Assembly: GCA_032260385.1 (NCBI GenBank)
Contig: JAVVEL010000005.1
Coordinates: forward strand, 62,001 to 126,000
Direction: 5' to 3'
From: UBA9300 sp032260385
Lineage (GTDB): Bacteria > Bacteroidota > Bacteroidia > Bacteroidales > VadinHA17
DNA length: 64,000 bases
Made by a program: the position numbers and the translations under genes. Below are positions 34,319-43,826 of the stretch, one piece after another (position 1 is the first letter of the stretch; each line of letters begins with the position of its first letter). The notes beneath the pieces were generated by a model. It was given only the letters and a program-made list of their open reading frames with translations, was not told where the DNA came from and ran no database searches.

Positions 34319-35236
34319 ATGGGACTATCAACAATAGTACAAAGCAGCGGCTGGAAAAGTTTTATGGCAAAACTTTACGGCATTGGTGCATCAATAGTAA
34401 TTCTCGGAGCCCTTTTTAAAATCCAGCATTATCCACAGGCAGGCCTCTTCCTTTTCATTGGACTTACTACTGAAGCAATAATCTTCTTCTTCTCAGCATT
34501 TGAACCACTTCACGAAGAACCCGACTGGTCTCTGGTTTACCCTGAACTGGCAGGTATGCCTGAAGATGAAGGAGAGCTGGGATTAATACCCCCAAAGGCA
34601 CATATGGGAGCCGTACCCACAGGTGGCTCGGCAGCACTGGCCAAATTTGATGAAATGCTGGTTAATGCCGATATAAGCCCCGATGTCTTTGAAAGACTGG
34701 GTAAAGGTCTTAAAAAGCTGAATAATACCACCGAAAGCCTCAATGCCATGGGCGATGCCACGGCTGCAACAGGAAAATTCGTGGAGTCTGTCGAAAAAGC
34801 AGCTGAAACACTGTCATCCACAACCGATGACTACGCAAAGAAAAGTGAAGATCTTGGATCATCACTGGAGAAACTTGAACATTCCTACCACAGTACGGCC
34901 AAAATAATAAATGAAACGGGAAGCAGCTACAGGGATATGACCGAAGCCCTTACCCAGATAGAAGGTAGCAGCAAGTCGTACCAGGACCAGCTGGAAACAG
35001 TAAATAAAAACCTCTCAGCCCTCAATGCAGTGTATGAACTGCAGCTTAAAGGCGCAAATGAACAGGTCAGGGATGCCGAAGAAATGATGAAGGGCGTGCA
35101 AACTATGTTAAGCGACCTGAGAAGCTCTGCCGATGAAGCTTCAAAATACCGTACCGAAATAAGTAAGCTGAACGAAAACCTGGCTTCACTCAATTCAGTG
35201 TATGGAAATATGCTTTCTGCCATGAATATTAAATAA
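34319..35236 (+). CDS. gldL: T9SS inner membrane motor protein GldL/PorL
   Basis: A 305-residue protein with two N-terminal membrane helices (about 20-36 and 41-60) joined by a short HYPQ turn. Lys34 and Glu52 in the second helix (LTTEAIIFFFSAFEP) correspond to polar in-membrane residues thought to carry protons in the GldL-GldM motor. The rest is cytoplasmic, Ser/Thr-rich and predicted coiled coil (about 110-300). With GldM it forms the proton-driven rotary motor powering T9SS. Confidence 0.93.
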   Translation: MGLSTIVQSSGWKSFMAKLYGIGASIVILGALFKIQHYPQAGLFLFIGLTTEAIIFFFSAFEPLHEEPDWSLVYPELAGMPEDEGELGLIPPKAHMGAVPTGGSAALAKFDEMLVNADISPDVFERLGKGLKKLNNTTESLNAMGDATAATGKFVESVEKAAETLSSTTDDYAKKSEDLGSSLEKLEHSYHSTAKIINETGSSYRDMTEALTQIEGSSKSYQDQLETVNKNLSALNAVYELQLKGANEQVRDAEEMMKGVQTMLSDLRSSADEASKYRTEISKLNENLASLNSVYGNMLSAMNIK

Positions 35237-35268
35237 AAAGTAAGCTCCAAAAAAACTAACTCCGGAAT

Positions 35269-36909
35269 ATGGCTAAAGGAAAAGAAACACCACGGCAAAA
35301 GATGATCGGTATGATGTACCTGATCCTCACGGCTATGCTTGCCCTCAATGTATCAAAAGAAGCCGTGGATGCATTCGCAAAAGTCGAAAAAGGTCTTGAA
35401 AAAACTCTCGCCAACTACCAGAAAAAGAATAACGAAATCTATAAGGAGTTTGACCGGGCAGCAGCAGAAAACGAAGCAAAGGCAGGTGAATGGAGGAGAA
35501 AGGCTTACGAGGTTAAGCAAAGAGCCGATGAAATATATGAATATGTCCAGGACCTCAAAATTGAAATCATAACCAAGGCAGACGGTGCAGATACTGAAGG
35601 ACTGGTTGGACGGCGTGTCGTTATCGACTCGGTGAAAAAATACGATGAAAACAACGTACCCTCAGAAGTGCTCATAGGTGCCAATCATGATCAGAAAGCT
35701 TATGCCCTGCGTGCCCTGATCGATGAATACAGAACATGGCTCATCGATGATATAATACATGGTGAAAATATCTCGGTTGAACAATCAATAATGGAAACCC
35801 TCAGCACTGAACCCGGACAGGCACCCGATGGATCAATGGAAAACTGGGAGGAAAATACCCTTGCCGAACTGCCCCTGATAGCTGCCATAGTGATGCTCTC
35901 AAAGATACAGGTGGATATACGAAACTCCGAAACAGACGTCATAATGTTTCTCAATGACCAGATCACGGCAGGCGACTTTAAATTTACCGATATCGAAGCT
36001 ACCGTGCTGGCCAACTCCAGCTACGTGATGAGGGGAAATACCTACGAAGCCGAAGTGTTTATAGCAGCCTCCGATACAACCAAACAACCCGAAATACTGG
36101 TGGGCGACTACCGCGAAACAATGACTGCCGACGGATCAGTGAGCTATGAAATGGTGGGCGACTATACAAAACTCGAAGTAAATGAGAGGGGAAGGGGCAT
36201 TTACAGATCAACAGCATCATCAATAGGCCTTAAATCATACCGCGGACTGATCAAACTGCAGGCTCCGGACGGCTCTGAAGTGGCTTACCCCTTCGAAGAA
36301 TCATATAACGTGGGTGCACCTAATGTCATAGTGTCACCAACAGCAATGAACGTACTCTACGTTGGTATAGATAACCCCATAGACATATCCGTGCCGGGTT
36401 ATGCCTCCAACCTTATACAGGCTTCCATGAGCAATGGTACAATAAGAAGGGGACGTGTTGAAGGCTACCGTGGTGAATGGGCTGCCAGGCCACAAAATAT
36501 AGGGCAGACAGCATCAATAAATGTAAGCGTGAACGTAGAGGGCGAAAGAATGTCCTTCCCTCCCTATGAGTTCAGGGTGCAGAGAATACCCGACCCCGTA
36601 GCCAGATTTGCAGGTATGTCAGAAGGAACAGTAGATAAAAACGTTGCCCTTGCACAACCGGGCGTATTTGCCGTGCTCGAAAACTTCCTCTTCGACCTTG
36701 AATACAGGGTAACACAGTTCACCGTCTCAGTACAGCAGAGAGGCTTCGACAGGAGCGAAACATCCAACAGCGCACGACTGACACAGGAACAAAGAGCACT
36801 TATTGAATCTCTTAACAGGGGACAGAAACTTTCGATTATTAATATCAGGGCTGTTGCACCCGATGAGTCGACAAGAAGACTGCCGCCAATTATATTAACG
36901 ATAAATTAA
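35269..36909 (+). CDS. gldM: T9SS motor/periplasmic shaft protein GldM/PorM
   Basis: A 546-residue protein with a single N-terminal membrane helix (QKMIGMMYLILTAMLALNVS), followed by a long helical region and then several beta-sandwich domains spanning the periplasm. The pattern of helix, D1 helical bundle and three Ig-like domains fits GldM, whose dimer inserts into the GldL pentamer and reaches the GldK-GldN ring. The start is 32 bp after gldL, and gldN follows 15 bp later. Confidence 0.93.
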   Translation: MAKGKETPRQKMIGMMYLILTAMLALNVSKEAVDAFAKVEKGLEKTLANYQKKNNEIYKEFDRAAAENEAKAGEWRRKAYEVKQRADEIYEYVQDLKIEIITKADGADTEGLVGRRVVIDSVKKYDENNVPSEVLIGANHDQKAYALRALIDEYRTWLIDDIIHGENISVEQSIMETLSTEPGQAPDGSMENWEENTLAELPLIAAIVMLSKIQVDIRNSETDVIMFLNDQITAGDFKFTDIEATVLANSSYVMRGNTYEAEVFIAASDTTKQPEILVGDYRETMTADGSVSYEMVGDYTKLEVNERGRGIYRSTASSIGLKSYRGLIKLQAPDGSEVAYPFEESYNVGAPNVIVSPTAMNVLYVGIDNPIDISVPGYASNLIQASMSNGTIRRGRVEGYRGEWAARPQNIGQTASINVSVNVEGERMSFPPYEFRVQRIPDPVARFAGMSEGTVDKNVALAQPGVFAVLENFLFDLEYRVTQFTVSVQQRGFDRSETSNSARLTQEQRALIESLNRGQKLSIINIRAVAPDESTRRLPPIILTIN

Positions 36910-36924
36910 AAACAGCATAGGATC

Positions 36925-37746
36925 ATGAAAAGAATACTTCTTCTCGGATTAATCGTTTTGCTCTTCTCATCAGCCGGATTCAGCCAGTCATTTGGTGATA
37001 TCTACGATAAAGCAATCGATAACAGCGAGGCAATACCTTATCCCTTCCTCAGAGAGGCCGATGTACCATGGTCAAAACGTATATGGAGACTGATTGACAT
37101 GAGGGAAAAAATGAACCATACACTCTATTACCCTCTGACAGAAAGACCTGATGGAAGAAAAAACCTTATCAGTATAATTCTCGGTGAAGTAAAGGCAGGA
37201 AACCTTAATGCCTACGACCCCGAAGCAATGAATGTAAGCGTTACTTATTCCGATATTGAATCAATTATGGGAGGAGGGATCGATACAGTCCAGATACCCG
37301 ACATGCAGGGTGTGATGAGGGATACCGTGATCTATTATGAACCCGACCCCGCTGATGTAAAACAACTCATGATACTCGAAGAATGGTATTTCGACAAGAA
37401 ACATTCAACCATGGAGGTAAGAATCATCGGCATGAGCCCCATAAGGGTCTTCTTTGACCCGCAGCTCGACAGGATTTCACGCGTACAGCTCTTCTGGATC
37501 AAATATGAAGACTTCCGGGATACCTTCGCAAAACATGAAGCCTTCAACAGGTTTAATGACGCACAGAGAATATCCTTCGACGACCTCTTCCTGCAACGGC
37601 GATTCTCAGGCACTGTGTATGCCCAATCAAATGTGTACGACGACAGGCTCATAAACCAGTATAAGGTGGGTAAGTCAGCACTCTATGAAGCAGAGAGAAT
37701 AGAGGAAGAATTGCGTGTGTTCGAACACGATCTCTGGGAATACTAG
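36925..37746 (+). CDS. gldN: T9SS ring protein GldN/PorN
   Basis: A 273-residue periplasmic protein with a cleavable signal peptide (MKRILLLGLIVLLFSSAGFS) and no lipobox. The mature region includes VPWSKRIWRLIDMREKMN and EEWYFDKKHSTMEVRIIGM, characteristic of GldN/PorN. It binds GldK to build the periplasmic ring and contacts GldM. It is the last gene of the operon and is followed by a strong terminator. Length is somewhat short but covers the family. Confidence 0.92.
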   Translation: MKRILLLGLIVLLFSSAGFSQSFGDIYDKAIDNSEAIPYPFLREADVPWSKRIWRLIDMREKMNHTLYYPLTERPDGRKNLISIILGEVKAGNLNAYDPEAMNVSVTYSDIESIMGGGIDTVQIPDMQGVMRDTVIYYEPDPADVKQLMILEEWYFDKKHSTMEVRIIGMSPIRVFFDPQLDRISRVQLFWIKYEDFRDTFAKHEAFNRFNDAQRISFDDLFLQRRFSGTVYAQSNVYDDRLINQYKVGKSALYEAERIEEELRVFEHDLWEY

Positions 37747-37770
37747 TACCACACATACGACATACAACAA

Positions 37771-37800
37771 AAGGCTGGCGGTTTACGTCAGCTTTTTTTT
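37771..37800 (+). terminator. Intrinsic terminator of the T9SS operon
   Basis: A hairpin GCTGGCG-GTTTA-CGTCAGC (one G-T pair in a 7-bp stem) begins 27 bases after the gldN stop and is followed at once by eight Ts. On the other strand, A-rich sequence next to the stem (CAACAAAAG) gives a weaker T-run, so it may also stop manC transcription, whose stop codon sits at 37799-37801. Confidence 0.85.
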
Positions 37801-38884
37801 ATAATAAATCATCCCCCATCCTGTCGCTTATGTCTTCTATATACTTCTTAATATCCTGCTCCTCCTTGCGCTCCACGATAAGCAAGACATCTCCGGAATC
37901 CACAATGATATAATCCTTCAGCCCCTGGACTACCGCAATCTTACCTTCAGGGAGCTTGATAATGCTGTCTTTGACACCGTAACTGAAAACCGATTCCAGG
38001 GTACCCGAATTACCGTCGCGATCCCGGTGGTTATGCTCACCCAGTGAACTCCAGGTACCAAGGTCAGACCATCCGAAATTTGAACATCTTACATATACAT
38101 TATCAGCCTTTTCCATTATGCCGTAATCTATGGATATGCTCAGACATTCTGAATATATTCTTGTCACTGCATCCTCCTCCTCTTCAGTGCCCAGCTGATC
38201 CTTATACAGATCAAATGTTGAATACATGTCATGCAGGTGCACTTCAAAGGCTGAAATAATAGTACTGGCCCTCCACAAAAATATGCCGGAGTTCCAGTAA
38301 AAATCGCCACTCCTGAGGAAGATCTCGGCCAGCTCACGCTTGGGCTTTTCCGTGAAGGTTTTAACCTTCATGAGGTTTTTATATGCTTCAACAGGCTTCT
38401 TTATGTTGGCCTGTATATACCCGTAACCTGTTTCCGGCCTGTCGGGTTTCATGCCCAGTGTAAGAAGGACATCATCACCACTTATAAATTCAAAACATTC
38501 ATTGATAACCTTTTGAAATTCTTTCCTTTGCTTGATAAGATGGTCGGCAGGACTCACAAGCATAAGGGCATCAGGATCCCTCTTCAATATCCTGAATGCG
38601 GCATAGGCCACACATGGAGCGGTGTTCCTCCGCATCGGCTCGGTGAGAATATTTTCCACGGGTATGTCAACCTGCTCCTTAACAAGGTCGCGGTAGCTTT
38701 CATTCGTTACTATTATGATATTCTCCCTGGGACATAAGCCCTCAAAACGGTTAACCGTATCCTGTAATAAAGTTGTGCCGGTGCCCAGTATGTCGAGAAA
38801 TTGCTTGGGTTTAACATCACGGCTCAGGGGCCAGAAACGGGTACCCGCACCCCCGGCCATAATAACTATATACCTGTTTTTCAT
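37799..38884 (-). CDS. manC: Mannose-1-phosphate guanylyltransferase
   Basis: A 361-residue nucleotidyltransferase making GDP-mannose from mannose-1-phosphate and GTP. The signature AGGAGTRFWPLSRDVKPKQF is at about 10-29, with LVSPADHLI and the KTFTEKP motif further on. It lacks the C-terminal phosphomannose isomerase domain of bifunctional ManC enzymes. GDP-mannose feeds surface glycans. The gene is convergent with the T9SS operon and has its own two-box promoter. Confidence 0.92.
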   Translation of the reverse strand: MKNRYIVIMAGGAGTRFWPLSRDVKPKQFLDILGTGTTLLQDTVNRFEGLCPRENIIIVTNESYRDLVKEQVDIPVENILTEPMRRNTAPCVAYAAFRILKRDPDALMLVSPADHLIKQRKEFQKVINECFEFISGDDVLLTLGMKPDRPETGYGYIQANIKKPVEAYKNLMKVKTFTEKPKRELAEIFLRSGDFYWNSGIFLWRASTIISAFEVHLHDMYSTFDLYKDQLGTEEEEDAVTRIYSECLSISIDYGIMEKADNVYVRCSNFGWSDLGTWSSLGEHNHRDRDGNSGTLESVFSYGVKDSIIKLPEGKIAVVQGLKDYIIVDSGDVLLIVERKEEQDIKKYIEDISDRMGDDLL

Positions 38885-38913
38885 ATTATTATGTAGGTTT
38901 GTTCTGTCTGAAA

Positions 38914-38943
38914 CAAAGATACTAAATAAGGTACTTATAACAA
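38914..38943 (-). promoter_or_regulatory. Two-box promoter for manC
   Basis: On the minus strand TTG (38943-38941) is followed after 19 bp by TATCTTTG (38921-38914), a full match to TTG-N19-TAnnTTTG, 29 bases before the ATG. Confidence 0.75.
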
Positions 38944-39063
38944 GATCAAATGCCTATTTATTATAGAATCCCGGAATAATCCGGCATGCCACTATTCCAA
39001 TATTGCAGCAGGGCATTATTACAGCATTCCATTATCCTCTCTTTTTTGTACATTTACTGTCAA

Positions 39064-39819
39064 ATGCAATATATGGTGACTCACATTATAGAATCCATAG
39101 GGCTCTATTTCATTTTTCTTGGCAAATCCTTCAAAAAGCCCGAGAAACACGGTGTTTATTACCGCCAGACAATGAAAGAACTTATTAACCTGGGTGTAAA
39201 CTCAATAGGCATAGTGATAGTGATATCTGTCTTTATGGGTGCCGCAATAACACTTCAGACAGCATATAATACAGATAATCCCATCTATCCGCGCTATCTT
39301 ATCGGCCTGGGATGCCGCGATTCAATAATTCTTGAATTCGCATCAACCATGGTAGCACTCATACTTGCAGGAAAGGTGGGCTCGCATATAGCCTCTGAGA
39401 TAGGCACCATGAGGATTACCGAACAGATTGACGCACTCGATATAATGGGAGTCAATACAATTTCCTACCTTATACTCCCAAAAATCGTTGCAACCCTTAT
39501 CTTCTTCCCCTTCCTTACCCTTATCAGCATAACTTTCGGCATTTTTGGCGGATATCTTTCAGCCGTCACCACGGGTGTGGTATCTTCCAGTGATTTTATA
39601 TATGGTTTACAATATGCCTTTGTACCTTATTATATTACCTATTCACTTATAAAAACCGTGGTTTTCGCCTTTATTATAAGCTCCGTCTCGGGCTTCCAGG
39701 GGTTCTATGTCTCGGGAGGCTCCCTCGACGTGGGTAAGGCAAGCACCCGCTCAGTGGTTTACAGCTGCATACTAATACTATTGTTTAACCTTGTCCTAAC
39801 CCAAATGTTGCTGTCATGA
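39064..39819 (+). CDS. mlaE: MlaE-type lipid ABC transporter permease
   Basis: A 251-residue inner membrane permease of the MlaE family, which moves phospholipids between membranes. It has the interfacial N-terminal helix (FLGKSFKKPEK), GVNSIGIVIVISVFMGAAI, the LILAGKVGSHIASEIGTMRITEQIDALDIMG region in several pieces, and SVSGFQGFYVSGGS. The start at 39064 (or ATG 39073) is preferred; the longer frame adds residues with no family pattern. Its last codons overlap the ATPase start (ATGA). No MCE/MlaD gene follows, so the substrate-binding subunit must be encoded elsewhere. Confidence 0.88.
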   Translation: MQYMVTHIIESIGLYFIFLGKSFKKPEKHGVYYRQTMKELINLGVNSIGIVIVISVFMGAAITLQTAYNTDNPIYPRYLIGLGCRDSIILEFASTMVALILAGKVGSHIASEIGTMRITEQIDALDIMGVNTISYLILPKIVATLIFFPFLTLISITFGIFGGYLSAVTTGVVSSSDFIYGLQYAFVPYYITYSLIKTVVFAFIISSVSGFQGFYVSGGSLDVGKASTRSVVYSCILILLFNLVLTQMLLS

Positions 39820-40562
39820 TAAGGATAATAAATGCCACGAAGGCCTTCAATGACAATATAGTGCTTGACAATGTTTCGATTAATTTCGATGCAGGCAAGA
39901 CCAACCTCGTTATCGGCCGCAGCGGATCAGGAAAAACAGTGCTGCTGAAAACAATTGTCGGCCTCCTGGAACTCGACAAGGGTGAAATATGGTATGATAA
40001 GACTCGTTTCGATAACCTCGATTTTAAAAGCAGGAAAACCATTCGCCGTGAAATAGGTATGCTCTTCCAGGGCAGTGCCCTCTTCGATTCAATGACGGTG
40101 GAAGAAAATGTAATGTTCAAGCTTGATATGTTCACAAATATGAGCCGGGCCGAAAAGAAGAAGCGTGTCGATTACTGCCTTGACCGGGTAAATATTATGG
40201 AAGCCAATAGTTTACTCCCTTCTGAACTGTCGGGGGGCATGCGTAAACGAGTTGCCATAGCCAGGGCCATAGTCCTCAACCCCGGCTATCTGTTTTGCGA
40301 TGAACCAAATTCAGGCCTGGATCCTGAAACCGCAATCCTGATAGATAAGCTTATAAAAGATATCACCGATGAGTTTAAAATGACCACAATAGTGAATACC
40401 CACGATATGAATTCCGTGATGGAGATAGGTGAAAAAGTGATTTTTATTTCCGGGGGACGCAAACAATGGGAAGGGACTAACATGGAAATACTTAAATCCG
40501 GCTGTAAGCCCCTGAACGATTTTATCTTTGCGAGTGAACTGACAAAACAGTTAAAACACTAA
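39816..40562 (+). CDS. mlaF: MlaF-type lipid ABC transporter ATPase
   Basis: A 248-residue ABC ATPase pairing with the MlaE permease it overlaps by 4 bp. Walker A is GRSGSGKT (about 34-41), the signature is LSGGMRKRVAIARA, and Walker B is YLFCDEPNSGLDP. LSGGM is typical of the Mla/MCE ATPases. The gene converges on the DUF4834 gene with a 4-bp overlap. Confidence 0.92.
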   Translation: MIRIINATKAFNDNIVLDNVSINFDAGKTNLVIGRSGSGKTVLLKTIVGLLELDKGEIWYDKTRFDNLDFKSRKTIRREIGMLFQGSALFDSMTVEENVMFKLDMFTNMSRAEKKKRVDYCLDRVNIMEANSLLPSELSGGMRKRVAIARAIVLNPGYLFCDEPNSGLDPETAILIDKLIKDITDEFKMTTIVNTHDMNSVMEIGEKVIFISGGRKQWEGTNMEILKSGCKPLNDFIFASELTKQLKH

Positions 40563-40750
40563 TCTTCATCGTCAACCTCCTCATAATCAATATACTCGCC
40601 CATATCATCGGGAAATCCCTTCTTTCCGCCTGCATTTTTTATATTGCTGTCATCATCCCTCCCCTTCTTTTTGCCACCGGAGAGAAAACGCCCTATCATA
40701 TTAACTATGAGATATATCAATATCCCTATTAAAATTATTCTAAGCCACAC
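40559..40750 (-). CDS. Small DUF4834 membrane protein
   Basis: A 63-residue protein with one N-terminal membrane helix (RIILIGILIYLIVNMIGRFL), a basic patch (GGKKKGRDDD) and an acidic tail (DYEEVDDED). This matches the small DUF4834 family of Bacteroidota, with no known function. The start is GTG at 40750 with GGAGG shortly upstream. It lies 8 bp after the DUF5723 gene and is probably the last gene of that operon. Confidence 0.75.
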   Translation of the reverse strand: MWLRIILIGILIYLIVNMIGRFLSGGKKKGRDDDSNIKNAGGKKGFPDDMGEYIDYEEVDDED

Positions 40751-40758
40751 CTTTCCTC

Positions 40759-42219
40759 CTATTCTGCTAACATTGGTTTATCAATCCTGTTTAAGACTGC
40801 CCTGCCAAACATCAGGTTAAATCCGAAACGCATATTTATATAATCAAGCCTCTGCGGCAAAACGAAACGATCATTTCCACCATCACCGGTAAACTCAAGC
40901 CATGCTACCGGGATCTGGTCAATGACTGCATAGAACTGAACCGGGCCGCCCCTCACCCCAAAACCAAAGCCGAAATTATTGTAAGTCCTGTTGGTCATGG
41001 TATAACTGATGCTGGTCGACAACACATCCCCGGCAAAAAGGCTTGCCGAGAGGGTAAGCGATTCTCTCACTCCCATTCCTATCGTTGTGCGCGAAAGGAG
41101 TCCGAGCGACAGGAAATCGACAGGCTTGTATGAGGCTGCAAGGTAGACCTTTGTGGGCAGCCACGTTGTATGGGCCTGGTCACCGGCAACAAAATCGAAG
41201 GTCTGCAGCAGGGAATCACCAAATTCCTCTATTATCTCACCAATATCTTTGTCGCCAATTATTCCTTCCGTTATGTCAATACCTTCAAAGGTAAACTCAT
41301 TGGATGCCGTGTAATTATAGGTTTCCTTCCCCCACCTGATAAAGCCCAGGTCGATAATACTTGCCGATAGTTTAAGGTTTTCCATAAGGCTGTATTCAGC
41401 TCCCAGGTCCAGGCCCAGGCCGGTATTTCTGAAACTTGGCACCACATCACCGAAGGCAAAGTCTTCCCTGAAGTCGATATCAGCAATAAAACCCTCTGCA
41501 TTAAGTGAGTCATCAAATGGACCGTTCAGCTTCAGAGCCAAATCAGCATCAACCACATGGGAATAGTCTTCATTAACCTGTATTTCCAGATCATTTGCCA
41601 CCAGCGAAGCACCCAGGGCTCCCTGCATTATTTTCAGCCGGCCGCCAACACGTAAACGATCAGTGATATTCCTTGACAGCCCGATGTAGGTTTCAAGGTA
41701 GGCCTGGGCCTGAAAGCCTGTCCCTGAAAGACTGGCAGTAGAGCCGACAAAATCCTCGTTGCCCTCAAGGGCCAGGGTGAACAGGTCTGCAGGCAGCCTT
41801 GCGCTCGCCGAACTTTTGAGTGCCAGCCCCACCTCAAGCCACCATACATCAGCCACAGTGAGGCCAAGGTTTAAAATTGGTACATCTAGCCCGGTCGACA
41901 CAAAACCCTTCCGGCCAATACTCCTGAAAAAACTATCCCTGTCATAATCGGGGTGCAGAATGGTCATTACCGAATCGGTCCCGGGCATGGGCTGTAAAAA
42001 CCTGCTAAGGTCGAACAGGTTATTACTCATTCCGAAATAAGCCCCCGAAAGTAAGGGCAGGCCAATGTATAAATTGGCATCAGGCCTGTAGGCAGGATTC
42101 ATCTGTGCCGATTGGGGTATATTAAGAAAATATTGTGTCTGTATATGCTGGGCAAAGGCACCCGATCCCACAAGAAGGATCATAATCGTCAAACCCTTCG
42201 CTTTTATTCTCTTCTTCAT
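40759..42219 (-). CDS. DUF5723 outer membrane beta-barrel protein
   Basis: A 486-residue protein with a signal peptide ending GAFAQ and a mature start HIQTQYFLNIPQSAQMNPAYRP, like other DUF5723 proteins. The remainder alternates short beta strands (LYIGLPLLSGAYFGM, VGGRLKIMQGALGAS, MRFGFNLMFGR) consistent with a porin-like barrel with a PorP/FadL flavour. Function is unknown. It follows the upstream lipoprotein gene by 2 bp, so the two are probably made together as an outer membrane pair. Confidence 0.75.
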   Translation of the reverse strand: MKKRIKAKGLTIMILLVGSGAFAQHIQTQYFLNIPQSAQMNPAYRPDANLYIGLPLLSGAYFGMSNNLFDLSRFLQPMPGTDSVMTILHPDYDRDSFFRSIGRKGFVSTGLDVPILNLGLTVADVWWLEVGLALKSSASARLPADLFTLALEGNEDFVGSTASLSGTGFQAQAYLETYIGLSRNITDRLRVGGRLKIMQGALGASLVANDLEIQVNEDYSHVVDADLALKLNGPFDDSLNAEGFIADIDFREDFAFGDVVPSFRNTGLGLDLGAEYSLMENLKLSASIIDLGFIRWGKETYNYTASNEFTFEGIDITEGIIGDKDIGEIIEEFGDSLLQTFDFVAGDQAHTTWLPTKVYLAASYKPVDFLSLGLLSRTTIGMGVRESLTLSASLFAGDVLSTSISYTMTNRTYNNFGFGFGVRGGPVQFYAVIDQIPVAWLEFTGDGGNDRFVLPQRLDYINMRFGFNLMFGRAVLNRIDKPMLAE

Positions 42220-42221
42220 AA

Positions 42222-43814
42222 CTATTCTTCTTCAGAGTTAAAATTAAGGTTAATACCTGCCTTTAATTTTATGACAGCGGCAAACACCAGATTATAATCG
42301 GAATATATTTTCACATCCCTGCTTCCATCATCGGTGGTATTGAGAGTGAAGGTGAGTATTATCCGGTCAGCATCCTCTGTTTCACCAATAAAATCTGATG
42401 TCACCTCCACTTCCACCGTTGTTATGCTGGGACCCGTGACTTTCCCGCTGGCATCAACGGGTGCTGCCTGTATCAATTCGCCGGTGTTTATTGTTTCAAG
42501 CACTGTCATTGTGTTTGAGTCATATAATTCTATTGTAACCGATGCATCCAGGGGGAAGCCATTCTCAACATAAAGGTCAAATTTCATTTCTTCCAGCATT
42601 TCAAGAGGATTCTCTTCTTCCGGATCATCACTCCTCAGGAAGTTTTCAGTGGTATCCGAAAGCTGGAGGTTATTTATTCTCAGGTCCATCGGTATAACCG
42701 CCTCCATACTTGCAATGAACCTGCTGTCGCCAAAAATAATATTATCCGTCCCTGTTTCACCCTCCGGGTTTATTGACGCCGAAGCCAGAAATTCAATCTT
42801 GTAGGGTAACATCGATATCAGTTCAGGCAGGTTGGAATTGCTTTTGTCTATTGTGAAAGATGAGTTCACATCCCTGTCATCTATGGAGGTGGGAAAGTCC
42901 AGGTCGACGGGATCCCTGTCAAGAGAGATCTCCCCCTCATCATCCATACCTTTCACTTCGGCATCTATCCTCATTGGCAGGCCAAATGAATTATCGTAAT
43001 TCATTGTTATGGAGGGACTGGCAAGGAATATTGACCCGCTGAGCTTTGAAAATAACTCTTCCATTCCAAGGTCAAGGGTATCCTTTCCTGATTCTTCGGC
43101 AAGGTAACCAAAATAGCCTGTGGCATAATCGAAGTCCGGTTCTTCCACTTCAAGGAAGAGCCTTACACTGTCCGACGGTGCATAGCTGCCGGGAGGTGAT
43201 AATACGGTGATTGTCCATTCAACGGGTACCCGGTTATAGGGAAATTCCGGGTCAATGTCAAAACTGGCCAGTGAACCCGACAGGTCGGCAGAGCCGTTAA
43301 CCGTTGACCCGGCAGCTACGGTCTCTGACAGGGTGAAGGGGACCGTTCCGTTTACAACGGCTGGCACCTCCAGGTCAACTATTACGTCGAAGGAACACCA
43401 GGATCTGAGGCTGTAATTAATCAGCCCCGATGAAATCATCATCTTCTTGATTTTAATATCATCTTCCGGTTCAAATACAAGGGTATCACTTCCGTCAGGT
43501 TCCAGGTTGGCGGTAACAAGCATTGTATTCTCAAAACTTGTTACCGTGAAGGGTGTGTAGAAATCGTCCAGCCTGTATTCGAATATTGAATCTTCCCGGA
43601 AAACCAGCTTAACCAGCTTATTCTCATCGAAGACCACCGTGTCATTTGGCTCAACAAGATCGGCCAGGCTGAGCTCACCTTTTACGGCTCTCAAAACCCA
43701 TGTGGGGTTCAGTGCCACCTCTCCCGATAGCTTATCCATATCATAGGTCTCCTTGATACAGGATGGCATAATGAGGAAAAGCAGCAGGATAATAAGTACT
43801 GTTTTGTTTTTCAT
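42222..43814 (-). CDS. Uncharacterised beta-rich lipoprotein
   Basis: A 530-residue lipoprotein: MKNKTVLIILLLFLIMPSC gives a lipobox with Cys19, followed by IKETYDMDKLSGE. The body is acidic, beta-rich and appears to hold several sandwich-like modules, each with proline/glycine turns and 'DTLVF' or 'DSVRLFLEVEE' strands. I do not recognise a named domain, though the style resembles LEA/immunoglobulin-like lipoproteins of Bacteroidota. Its 2-bp spacing to the barrel gene suggests that it partners the barrel at the outer membrane. Confidence 0.7.
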   Translation of the reverse strand: MKNKTVLIILLLFLIMPSCIKETYDMDKLSGEVALNPTWVLRAVKGELSLADLVEPNDTVVFDENKLVKLVFREDSIFEYRLDDFYTPFTVTSFENTMLVTANLEPDGSDTLVFEPEDDIKIKKMMISSGLINYSLRSWCSFDVIVDLEVPAVVNGTVPFTLSETVAAGSTVNGSADLSGSLASFDIDPEFPYNRVPVEWTITVLSPPGSYAPSDSVRLFLEVEEPDFDYATGYFGYLAEESGKDTLDLGMEELFSKLSGSIFLASPSITMNYDNSFGLPMRIDAEVKGMDDEGEISLDRDPVDLDFPTSIDDRDVNSSFTIDKSNSNLPELISMLPYKIEFLASASINPEGETGTDNIIFGDSRFIASMEAVIPMDLRINNLQLSDTTENFLRSDDPEEENPLEMLEEMKFDLYVENGFPLDASVTIELYDSNTMTVLETINTGELIQAAPVDASGKVTGPSITTVEVEVTSDFIGETEDADRIILTFTLNTTDDGSRDVKIYSDYNLVFAAVIKLKAGINLNFNSEEE

Positions 43815-43826
43815 GTGCCCTTATTT

